Assembly: GCA_964370835.1 (NCBI GenBank)
Contig: CAYJLO010000109.1
Location: forward strand, 1-7,707
Source: CAYJAD01 sp964370835
Lineage (GTDB): Bacteria > Desulfobacterota > Desulfovibrionia > Desulfovibrionales > Desulfovibrionaceae
Length of the DNA stretch: 7,707 nucleotides
Direction: 5' to 3'
Shown here: positions 1-7,105 of the stretch, in pieces
Layout of the letters: every line of letters starts with the position of its first letter
Position numbering within the stretch: the first letter of the stretch is position 1
Program-made: the position numbers and the translations under genes
The notes under the pieces: model-generated
What the model was told of the DNA's origin: nothing
Seen by the model: only the letters and a program-made list of their open reading frames with translations
The model's database searches: none

Positions 1-1
1 C

Positions 2-139
2 CTTGAAATAAAAACACTGCTACAAAATGCCCTCACCTCTGACATAGACAATAGAGAAATATACTTAAAGGGCATTGATGCCAGCTATGCCTATGAAGGC
101 TATGCCACATATAAAGCAAAAGATTTCATTGATAAATAA
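2..139 (+). CDS. C-terminal fragment of an unrecognised protein (5' end outside the window)
   Basis: An open frame enters from the left edge and runs 45 codons to a TAA at 137-139. The visible tail is polar and tyrosine-rich, with the end reading YATYKAKDFIDK, and contains two copies of the octamer GCTATGCC that encode Ala-Tyr/Tyr-Ala pairs. I do not recognise the family. Its position upstream of an ATPase, nuclease and hsdR makes an hsdM, hsdS or other restriction-linked gene plausible, but the tail shows none of the motifs of those families. The codons fit real coding sequence and the next gene starts 79 bases later on the same strand. It could still be an unrelated gene. Confidence 0.55.
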   Translation, partial: LEIKTLLQNALTSDIDNREIYLKGIDASYAYEGYATYKAKDFIDK

Positions 140-218
140 AACAAATGAGTAATATTCATTCACCTTGAATTTTATGTATCCATTTGCTACTTTGTAAAAA
201 ACACAAAAAAGGTATAGC
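140..218 (+). other. Short intergenic leader before the ATPase gene
   Basis: This 79-base AT-rich spacer ends in a good Shine-Dalgarno stretch (AAAAGG, 207-212) six bases before the ATG at 219. A TTGAAT at 165-170 could be a -35 element, but the best-spaced -10 is only TACTTT, so a promoter here is weak. A 5-bp inverted repeat (144-148 with 156-160) has no T-run after it and is not a convincing terminator. The downstream genes may therefore be read through from the upstream gene. Confidence 0.4.
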
Positions 219-1637
219 ATGGAAATTTATCTCGACGGAATAGGTCTTATTCAAGACTCCACAGTAAAACTTGACGGCTTAACCATCATTACCGGTGAAA
301 ATAACTCCGGAAAATCCACTGTGGGCAAAGCGCTCTACGCCATTACTGACGGCATGATTGATATTGACTTAAAGCAAGAAAGGGATGAAGTAGATTTTTG
401 CCAAGCACAAATCGCTACAAAGCTAAAAGGTAGCATTCAAGCATTATTTCAAATAGATGAAGCTGCTCAGGGCTTTGATATATTCAGACATGGATTTGCT
501 AAAGAATATACCCCAGCAGTTTCTCAAATATTATCAACGCAAAATACTATTACTTTTGAAAATAGACAAGACTTGTTATTATTTTTAGAAAATCTTACAG
601 AAGAAATAAGCAACTTAAGATTTTACGACAACAATGTAGAACATTTTGAAAATAAATCAAAAAATACACTTAATACCGAAAACATAACAAAAAATACACT
701 TAAAGAAGCTATACTTGGCTCGTGTGACGCAATAAAACAATTTATATTAGATGATAATAAGATTCATAACTTTAGAGAAAAATATATAAATTATGTATTA
801 GCAGGAGAATTTTTTGGGGAAATTCAACCTGTAAAAAATAAAAATATCATTTCAACTATTAGCTTTAAAAATAAAAATGGAATTATTCTAGACTGTAATA
901 TTAAAGATAACAGTATAATATCTAAAAGCTTTAAATCTATTTCTCACGAATTTTCAAAAATATTTTTCATCGATAATGCTTTTATAATTAACAGTATAAA
1001 GCCAATAAACTTAAAAAATACAAACACTAACAACACATTAACACAAAACCACACTATTAAGTTAATTAACTACCTAGGAGAGGAACATACTCCAAATATA
1101 TCACATGAAAATTCTATTGCTCATAAATATGAAAAAATTAGACAGGCAATTAATAATATCCTTCCTGGAAGCCTCAAATTTACCCCCCAAGGTCTTAAAT
1201 ACGAACATGAAGGAGTATCTCTTAGAGCCGTAAACCTTGCCACAGGCTCAAAAATGTTTGCCATTATCAAAATGATACTTGACAAATACAGCCTTGATGA
1301 TTCCACCATGCTTATTTTAGACGAGCCTGAAGCGCATTTACACCCCAAGTGGCAAAATGCTTTTGCGGAAGTCATAGTTTTACTGGTGAAAGAACTAGGC
1401 GTGCGTGTTCTTCTTGCAAGTCACAGCGCCCACTTTGTGCTAGCTCTCGATGCTCAAATGCGTACATACGACATCATTAAAAAAACAAACTTCTATAAAA
1501 CTTCCAAACAAGAAAATGATTTTGTAAAATACGAGTTAGTTAATGATGACTTAACGTCTATTTATGATGATTTCGCCACCTATTATGCTGTATCAAAATA
1601 TATTCGCGACAGTAACTATTACGGAGAGAATGAGTAA
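219..1637 (+). CDS. AAA/ABC-type ATPase, OLD/RecF-like, without a TOPRIM domain
   Basis: This 472-residue protein has the layout of the ABC-class AAA ATPases found in many defence systems. The Walker A loop is GENNSGKST at residues 26-34. A long lid or coiled insertion fills about residues 50-330. A signature-like ATGSK is at 341-345, Walker B LILDEPEAHLHP at 365-376, and the H-loop SHS at 401-403. Only about 70 residues follow the H-loop, so the TOPRIM nuclease domain of OLD proteins is absent. The next gene, which overlaps the stop codon by one base, could supply the nuclease in trans. The start is supported by AAAAGG six bases upstream. ATP-driven sensing or gating of the partner is the likely role, by analogy with ATPase-effector pairs such as Septu and PARIS. 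The target is unknown. Composition is uneven: about 40-52% GC in sampled ends and about 24% over 661-1080. The fold assignment is firm; the biological role is inferred. Confidence 0.88.
   Translation: MEIYLDGIGLIQDSTVKLDGLTIITGENNSGKSTVGKALYAITDGMIDIDLKQERDEVDFCQAQIATKLKGSIQALFQIDEAAQGFDIFRHGFAKEYTPAVSQILSTQNTITFENRQDLLLFLENLTEEISNLRFYDNNVEHFENKSKNTLNTENITKNTLKEAILGSCDAIKQFILDDNKIHNFREKYINYVLAGEFFGEIQPVKNKNIISTISFKNKNGIILDCNIKDNSIISKSFKSISHEFSKIFFIDNAFIINSIKPINLKNTNTNNTLTQNHTIKLINYLGEEHTPNISHENSIAHKYEKIRQAINNILPGSLKFTPQGLKYEHEGVSLRAVNLATGSKMFAIIKMILDKYSLDDSTMLILDEPEAHLHPKWQNAFAEVIVLLVKELGVRVLLASHSAHFVLALDAQMRTYDIIKKTNFYKTSKQENDFVKYELVNDDLTSIYDDFATYYAVSKYIRDSNYYGENE
658..703 (+). repeat. 16-bp in-frame direct repeat inside the ATPase lid
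   Basis: The sequence CAAAAAATACACTTAA occurs at 658-673 and again at 688-703. The period is 30 bases, exactly ten codons, so both copies read Lys-Asn-Thr-Leu in frame (residues 148-151 and 158-161). It looks like a partial tandem duplication in a variable, AT-rich part of the gene. Loss or gain of one unit would keep the reading frame. Confidence 0.8.
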
Positions 1638-2302
1638 TGCCTCTAAAACCGTATTTAGAAAAACACTTTTCCCATACCAAGAAAAGTATTTCAGAGCTTT
1701 CAAAAAATTCTAAAGGGAAATCTTTAGTAGAAAGTGATAAAATGTTGTATTGCTTTGATGATATTTCTACTTCGTTTTTTAAGGCTGGACATGAACCAAA
1801 AACAACAGATGCCATTATTGTTCAAAATAACATATTGTATTTTATTGAATTTAAAGGAGGATTTCATAGAAAAATTACAAGAGATAATTTTGACGATAGA
1901 ATAGCAACTTGTAAACATTGCAAAACTATAACATGTGAGCATTTCAAAGAATACTTTTTACAGAATGCAAATAAAGAAGTAGAAACTCTTAAAGTTGCAC
2001 TAAAATTAAAACTTGTTGAAACATATAATATTCTTGAAAAGTTCATTTGTTTAAAAAATGGATTAGACAGAGAAAGTATCCAAGTAAGACTTATCTGCGT
2101 AGCAGATATGTCCAGTGACGAATTTGCACAATCACCGGACAAGCAAACAGCAGAGCTACACAAATTTAAAAAATCCCTCTCTCGATTTTACAATAAGAAG
2201 GACGCTTCAAATAAAAAATATCTTTATGACCACATTGAAGTCCTTACCCCTGACACTTTTGAACAGCTTATAAATGCAGGACATATTCCCGCCCTCCCTT
2301 AG
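1637..2302 (+). CDS. Putative PD-(D/E)xK-like nuclease, partner of the ATPase
   Basis: I do not recognise a named family for this 221-residue protein. The visible signature is D58, a hydrophobic strand (residues 66-70), then E71-F72-K73 followed by two glycines. This matches the D-x(n)-ExK core of PD-(D/E)xK nucleases; E32 could be the helix-1 acidic residue. Just downstream, C92, C95, C100 and H102 form a CxxC-x4-CxH group that could bind zinc. There is no signal peptide or membrane segment, so it should be cytosolic. The ATG overlaps the ATPase stop as TAATG, with GGAGAG at 1623-1628 as the ribosome site, which implies translational coupling and a fixed subunit ratio. hsdR follows after 24 bases. 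The core is about 22-25% GC in sampled lines. A nuclease effector switched by the ATPase is the simplest reading, but the motif call rests on a short match and could be wrong. Confidence 0.75.
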   Translation: MPLKPYLEKHFSHTKKSISELSKNSKGKSLVESDKMLYCFDDISTSFFKAGHEPKTTDAIIVQNNILYFIEFKGGFHRKITRDNFDDRIATCKHCKTITCEHFKEYFLQNANKEVETLKVALKLKLVETYNILEKFICLKNGLDRESIQVRLICVADMSSDEFAQSPDKQTAELHKFKKSLSRFYNKKDASNKKYLYDHIEVLTPDTFEQLINAGHIPALP

Positions 2303-2326
2303 CTCTCATCCCATAAGGAAAGCCCC

Positions 2327-5300
2327 ATGACCTTCACCCAAGAATCTGCCTTTGAAGATGCGCTTATCCATGTACTTACAGAAAAAGGCTGGGAGAAAGA
2401 AATCCTTGTAAATCCCAGCGAAGCCGAGCTTCTACAAAACTGGGCGCAAATCCTCTTTGATACCAATAGGGATGTGGACAGACTGAACAATGTCCCCCTC
2501 ACTGACAGTGAAATGCAACAAATTATTGAGCAAATCACTGCTCTGCGCACGCCGTTAAAGCTCAATGGTTTTATTAATGGCAAAACCGTGTCCATTGTGC
2601 GCGATAACCCACTGGACACCTTGCACCTTGGCAAGGAAATTAGCCTTAAAATTTACGATAAAAAAGAAATCGCCGCCGGGCAGAGCCGCTATCAAATTGT
2701 AAAACAGCCGCGCTTTGCACGGCAATCTGCCATGATGCGTGACCGTAGGGGCGATGTACTCCTGCTCATTAATGGTATGCCTGTTATCCATTTGGAGCTA
2801 AAGCGCAGCGGTGTACATATCAGCCAAGCCTATCATCAAATAGAAAAATATGCGCGCGAGGGGCTGTTCAGCGGACTTTTTGCCTTGGTGCAAATTTTTG
2901 TGGCCATGAATCCCGAAGAAAGCGTTTACTTTGCCAATCCCGGGCCCGACGGTACTTTTAATCCCGACTATTACTTCCATTGGGCAGATTTTAATAATGA
3001 GCCCATCCTTTATTGGAAGGACGTGGCCTCGCTCTTGCTTTCCATACCTATGGCGCATCAAATGATTGGTTTTTACACCATTGCCGATTATACCGACGGC
3101 ATACTTAAGGTTATGCGTAGCTATCAATTCTATGCGGCCTCTGCCATTTCGGACAAGGTAGCCAAAACCGATTGGCTGGCACATACCCAGCGCGGCGGCT
3201 ATGTTTGGCATACCACAGGCTCCGGTAAGACCATGACCAGCTTCAAATCTGCCCAACTCATTGCTAACTCTAAAGATGCCGATAAGGTTGTCTTTCTCTT
3301 AGACCGTGTGGAACTTGGTACGCAATCCCTGCGACAGTATAAAGGCTTTGCTGAAGCCGGCGAAAGCATACAAGCCACAGAAAGCACCTCCATTTTATTA
3401 TCCAAGCTCAAAAGTGACCTTCCTGCTGATGTGCTCATTGTGACTTCCATTCAAAAAATGAGCAATATTAACGATGAATATGACAGGCTAAAAGAGCAAG
3501 ATTTAGAGAATATCAGCGCCAAGCGCGTGGTATTTATCGTGGATGAAGCGCACCGCTCCACTTTTGGGGAAATGCTCCAAGGTATTAAAAAGCACTTTGC
3601 TCGGGCACTGTTTTTTGGCTTTACGGGCACGCCCATACATGAAGAAAATCAGAAGAAAATGAACACTACGTCTTCTGTATTTGGCGATGAGCTACACCGC
3701 TACAGCATTGCCGACGGCATACGCGATAAAAACGTGCTGGGCTTTGACCCTTACAAGGTACTTACCTATAAAGATAGAGATATACGCAAGGCTGTGGCTC
3801 TGGAAAAAGCCAAGGCCAAGACTGAAGCAGAGGCCATTGCCGACGCACAAAAAGCAAAAGTATACTACCATTATATGGATGCCAATAAGGTAGCTATGGC
3901 GGGCTATGAAGACGACTTTGGCAAATATGTAAAGGGTATTGAAGACTATCTCCCCTCGGCGCAGTATAAAAGTGCAGAGCATCAACGTATGGTGGTGGAA
4001 GATGTGGCAGAAAATTGGCTAACCCTGAGCCATAATAGTAAATTTCACGCTATTTTTGCCACCAGCAGTATACCAGAAGCCATTGAATATTACAGGCTCT
4101 TCAAAGAGCGTATGCCTACCATAAAAATCACTTGCCTTTTTGACCCGCACGAAAATGAAGGAGACGGCGGCGCCTTTAAACAAGATGGGCTCGTGGAGCT
4201 TATGGAAGACTACAATGCACGCTATGAGCAAAGCTTTAGCCTTGCAAACCATGCCGCGTTTAAAAAGGACATCGCTCTTCGCCTTGCGCATAAAAAGCCT
4301 TACACACTTATAGAAAGAGAGCCGCAAAAACAATTGGATTTACTCATTGTGGTAGACCAAATGCTCACGGGTTTTGACTCAAAATGGGTGAACACGCTGT
4401 ATTTGGACAAAAAGATGGAATATGAAAATATTATCCAAGCTTTTTCGCGTACCAATCGCCTCTTTGGGCCGGAAAAACCTTTTGGTACCATACGCTACTA
4501 TCGCAAGCCCCACACCATGGAACGCAATGTTCAAAGAGCGGTGAAGCTCTATTCCGGCGACAAGCCCATTGGCCTCTTTGTAGAAAAGTTACCTTATAAT
4601 ATTGAGCAGATAAATAACATTTATCAAGAAATAGCCGCTCTTTTTGCCAAAGCAGGCGTGGTAAATTTCGAAAAGCTCCCCGATGATAAAGCCGAACGCG
4701 GGAAATTTGCTTCGCTATTCAAAAACTTCAATGCGCACCTTGAAGCGGCTAAGGTTCAAGGCTTCACTTGGGATGTGCAAGAGTATACATTTATGGAGCA
4801 ATGCTCGGAAGATGAGATTTTTGAACAAAGAACGATAGAAAATAGTATCTGTGTAGATATAGACCACACGACCTTTCTCAGCCTTGTACAAAGATACAAA
4901 GAGCTTGCTGGTGATAGTAATAACGATGGTACGCCTGACGGCGGTGATGTGCCGTATGAAATTACCGGCTACCTTACGGAAATTGATACAGGTGTCATTG
5001 ATGCGGCCTATATGAACTCACGCTTTACAAAATATCTTAAGCTATTAAAACAAGATGCTTCCTCTGAAGCCATGCTAGAAGATGCCTTGGCAGAATTGCA
5101 CAAATCCTTTGCCACTCTCACACAAGAAGAACAAAAATACGCCAATATCTTCCTGCGCGATGTGCAAAGAGGTGAAGTAGAAGCCGAAGAAGGTAAAACC
5201 TTACGCGACTATATTACCGAATACCAAAGCGGCGCAAAAGAGGCACAAATTGACCGATTCGCCGCCGTCATGGGTTTGAACAAAGTGAAACTACAAAATC

Positions 5301-5497
5301 TTATGATGTTGCATGTCTCTGAAGCTAATATCAATGAGTTTAACCGCTTTGAAGAGTTAAAAGCCACAGTGGATAAAGCAAAAGCTAAGGAATACCTAGA
5401 AAGCCTCGAGGGAGAAAAACTTTCTCCTCCTCGTGTTAATATGAGAATTGATAAGCTACTTAGGGAATTTGTGCTAAGCGGCGGCTTTGAGGTGTAA
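2327..5497 (+). CDS. hsdR: Type I restriction enzyme R subunit (HsdR)
   Basis: HsdR is the motor and nuclease subunit of a type I restriction complex. With HsdM and HsdS it translocates unmodified DNA and cuts it far from the recognition site. The 1056 residues match the usual length; EcoR124I HsdR is about 1040. The N-terminal nuclease has D143, E157-L158-K159 and the family's QxxxY motif (Q171 to Y175). The SF2 helicase motor has TTGSGKT at 296-302 (motif I), a DRVELGTQ stretch near 326-333 (Ia), VDEAH at 405-409 (II), FTGTP at 432-436 (III), LTGFDS near 680-685 (V) and QAFSRTNR at 704-711 (VI). The C-terminal part, from about 874, resembles the HsdM-docking region of EcoR124I-type subunits. 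All catalytic residues are present, so the protein looks intact. AAGGAA at 2315-2320 supports the ATG at 2327. No hsdM or hsdS lies inside the window; they are presumably upstream. Transcription probably comes through the ATPase and nuclease genes. Confidence 0.97.
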   Translation: MTFTQESAFEDALIHVLTEKGWEKEILVNPSEAELLQNWAQILFDTNRDVDRLNNVPLTDSEMQQIIEQITALRTPLKLNGFINGKTVSIVRDNPLDTLHLGKEISLKIYDKKEIAAGQSRYQIVKQPRFARQSAMMRDRRGDVLLLINGMPVIHLELKRSGVHISQAYHQIEKYAREGLFSGLFALVQIFVAMNPEESVYFANPGPDGTFNPDYYFHWADFNNEPILYWKDVASLLLSIPMAHQMIGFYTIADYTDGILKVMRSYQFYAASAISDKVAKTDWLAHTQRGGYVWHTTGSGKTMTSFKSAQLIANSKDADKVVFLLDRVELGTQSLRQYKGFAEAGESIQATESTSILLSKLKSDLPADVLIVTSIQKMSNINDEYDRLKEQDLENISAKRVVFIVDEAHRSTFGEMLQGIKKHFARALFFGFTGTPIHEENQKKMNTTSSVFGDELHRYSIADGIRDKNVLGFDPYKVLTYKDRDIRKAVALEKAKAKTEAEAIADAQKAKVYYHYMDANKVAMAGYEDDFGKYVKGIEDYLPSAQYKSAEHQRMVVEDVAENWLTLSHNSKFHAIFATSSIPEAIEYYRLFKERMPTIKITCLFDPHENEGDGGAFKQDGLVELMEDYNARYEQSFSLANHAAFKKDIALRLAHKKPYTLIEREPQKQLDLLIVVDQMLTGFDSKWVNTLYLDKKMEYENIIQAFSRTNRLFGPEKPFGTIRYYRKPHTMERNVQRAVKLYSGDKPIGLFVEKLPYNIEQINNIYQEIAALFAKAGVVNFEKLPDDKAERGKFASLFKNFNAHLEAAKVQGFTWDVQEYTFMEQCSEDEIFEQRTIENSICVDIDHTTFLSLVQRYKELAGDSNNDGTPDGGDVPYEITGYLTEIDTGVIDAAYMNSRFTKYLKLLKQDASSEAMLEDALAELHKSFATLTQEEQKYANIFLRDVQRGEVEAEEGKTLRDYITEYQSGAKEAQIDRFAAVMGLNKVKLQNLMMLHVSEANINEFNRFEELKATVDKAKAKEYLESLEGEKLSPPRVNMRIDKLLREFVLSGGFEV

Positions 5498-5539
5498 GGG
5501 GAAAGATGAATACGAAAAAACATTAAAAGTGTATCCTCA

Positions 5540-5587
5540 TTGACGCATATCAAATTATTTATTAAAATATAGTCAACAAGGTATAAT
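5540..5587 (+). promoter_or_regulatory. Sigma70-like promoter region for the dGTPase gene
   Basis: A TTGACG (5540-5545) is followed after an optimal 17 bases by TAAAAT (5563-5568). A perfect TATAAT also lies at 5582-5587, with only a weak -35 (about 5558-5564) at the right distance, so two overlapping start sites are possible. Either would give a short leader to the ATG at 5623. TTGAC at 5540-5544 and GTCAA at 5572-5576 form a small inverted repeat that brackets the first promoter. No terminator is evident between hsdR and this site, so read-through from hsdR may add to expression. Confidence 0.65.
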
Positions 5588-5622
5588 TTTATTCATCCTT
5601 TAACATTTTTAGAGGACACACT

Positions 5623-7029
5623 ATGGATACATCTTCTACTTTCACCCTTGACTGGAAAAAACTTTTAAGCCCGCAACGTTTTGAAGAGCCATCACTACTT
5701 TTTGAACCTCATAGAAGCCCGTTTTCTCAAGACGCAGACAGAATACTTTTTTCTGAGTCATTTCGTCGCCTTGCTAAAAAAAGCCAAGTTCACCCTCTGG
5801 CCGACAATGACCATTTACACAATCGACTTATTCATTCCCTTGAGGTAGCTTCAGCAGGAAGAAGTCTTGGTTTTATTGCGGGCAACTTCTTACTAAAAAG
5901 TGGAAAACTTGATGAAGTCAAATTTAATAGCACAGACGGTGAGACAATTTCTAAAAAACTACTTCCTGTTTTTATTTCTGAAATTGTATATGCAGCTTGC
6001 CTTGCGCACGACCTTGGCAATCCACCATTTGGACACGCAGGAGAAGAGGCTATTCGTGCATGGTTTTTAGATACTGAAAACGCAAAATATCTAGAGCCAT
6101 TAGAAAGTAGACAGCGTAGCGACTTTACAGGTTTTGACGGAAACGCACAAAGCTTTAGAATTATTCACAAACTAGAAATGTACTATCAAAAACAAGGTGG
6201 CATGCGTTTAACATACCCAACTATTGCCGCCATGGTGAAATATCCATGGTCATCATATAAAGTAGCTGCTCAGAGAAACAGTAAAATTAAATATAACCAC
6301 CATGATGCAGAATACGATGACTTCAATAAAGTATTCTCTACACTTGGTCTTTCAGTTAGTAGCAAAAAACACCTGCGACACCCTCTATCCTACCTAAGTG
6401 AAGCTGCCGATGACATATGCTACTCCATCATGGACCTTGAAGATGCATATGAACTAAGGATAATCAGCTTCAAAGATTTCGTCGAAGTATACAAAGATAT
6501 AGGTGATGTTAAAAAAGTAGCTGAAAAAAAATCTGAGAAGAAAAATGTACGAATAAAACATATACGCTCTATTGTAATAAAGCATTTTATACATCATATC
6601 GGTGAAATTTTTAAAGAAAAATATGATAAAATTATGACTGGTGAACTTAAAGGGGGGCTTATTGACGAGCTGCCATGTAAATTTGACCAAATTGCAAAAG
6701 CAAAAAAACTTGCACGAGAAAAAATTTTTAATGAGAGAAGAAAGATTGAATTGGAAGTCGGTGCATATAATATATATCAAACATTGCTTAATGCTTTTAT
6801 TCCCGCATGTGATGACATTTTTTCCTCTAAGGAAACACATAAGTATAAACACTTAAAAGCCAAGGAATTACTTGAAGCTTCGTTTAAAATAAAATTTTCA
6901 CCTGAAACTATGACTAGATACGAAGCCTATATGCACGTTATTGATTATATAACAGGTTCAACGGATGCCTATGCTACATTCCTTGGAAAACAGTTTTTAG
7001 GAGCAGGAATGGGGCCTTGGCAAGCCTAG
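5623..7029 (+). CDS. dgt: dGTPase-like deoxynucleoside triphosphate triphosphohydrolase (HD domain)
   Basis: Enzymes of this family hydrolyse dGTP or other dNTPs to the nucleoside and tripolyphosphate. The metal site is visible: H71 in HSLEVA, H129-D130 in AHDLGNPPFGHAGEE, and D263 or D264 in EAADDICY. H138 and E141 in the same block correspond to the catalytic pair of E. coli Dgt. The family block FDGNAQSFRI (171-180) is also present. At 468 residues it is somewhat shorter than E. coli Dgt (about 505). The start is supported by AGAGGA (5611-5616) six bases upstream and by a promoter in front. The part from about residue 280 to 370 is Lys-rich and AT-rich (about 23% GC in one sampled line), while the N-terminal catalytic part is near 47%. 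Some dGTPases stop phages by draining dNTPs, and the place beside hsdR suggests that job here. A housekeeping role in dNTP balance is the alternative. Substrate preference cannot be read from the sequence. Confidence 0.93.
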   Translation: MDTSSTFTLDWKKLLSPQRFEEPSLLFEPHRSPFSQDADRILFSESFRRLAKKSQVHPLADNDHLHNRLIHSLEVASAGRSLGFIAGNFLLKSGKLDEVKFNSTDGETISKKLLPVFISEIVYAACLAHDLGNPPFGHAGEEAIRAWFLDTENAKYLEPLESRQRSDFTGFDGNAQSFRIIHKLEMYYQKQGGMRLTYPTIAAMVKYPWSSYKVAAQRNSKIKYNHHDAEYDDFNKVFSTLGLSVSSKKHLRHPLSYLSEAADDICYSIMDLEDAYELRIISFKDFVEVYKDIGDVKKVAEKKSEKKNVRIKHIRSIVIKHFIHHIGEIFKEKYDKIMTGELKGGLIDELPCKFDQIAKAKKLAREKIFNERRKIELEVGAYNIYQTLLNAFIPACDDIFSSKETHKYKHLKAKELLEASFKIKFSPETMTRYEAYMHVIDYITGSTDAYATFLGKQFLGAGMGPWQA

Positions 7030-7068
7030 ACTAGACCACTACACTACACCACATCTCACTATTCAAAT

Positions 7069-7104
7069 GTAAAAAAGCGGTAAATAACATGCCGCTTTTT
7101 TTAC
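7069..7104. terminator. Bidirectional rho-independent terminator between convergent genes
   Basis: The left arm GTAAAAAAGCGG (7069-7080) pairs with the right arm CCGCTTTTTTTAC (7092-7104), with one extra T, around an 11-base loop that two more weak pairs could shorten. The right arm carries a run of seven T for forward transcripts from the dGTPase gene. Read on the other strand, the left arm gives a run of six T for transcripts from the rhuM gene. It starts 39 bases after the dGTPase stop and ends just before the rhuM stop. Confidence 0.88.
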
Positions 7105-7105
7105 G

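Noticed and set aside
144..160. Small hairpin (AATGA / TCATT) after the first partial gene
   Set aside because: The stem is only five AT-rich pairs with no following T-run, so it is not a credible terminator.
1121..1375. Reverse open frame antisense to the ATPase 3' part
   Set aside because: It lies wholly over the Walker B and signature region of a well-supported forward gene, and shows no motif. The other reverse frames over hsdR and the dGTPase gene are rejected for the same reason.
3800..3860. Lys/Ala/Glu-rich stretch in HsdR (residues about 488-510) as a possible insertion
   Set aside because: It lies in frame within a normal-length subunit in a region that is variable and helical in this family, with no repeat boundaries.
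5506..5526. Six-codon open frame (MNTKKH) after an AAGGGGAAA stretch behind hsdR
   Set aside because: It is too short to support as a gene or leader peptide and has no attenuator structure after it.
7073..7081. AAAAGCGGT resembling a Pasteurellaceae DNA uptake signal
   Set aside because: It is one copy, not an exact match to the known signals, and is explained by the terminator stem; it does not justify naming the host.
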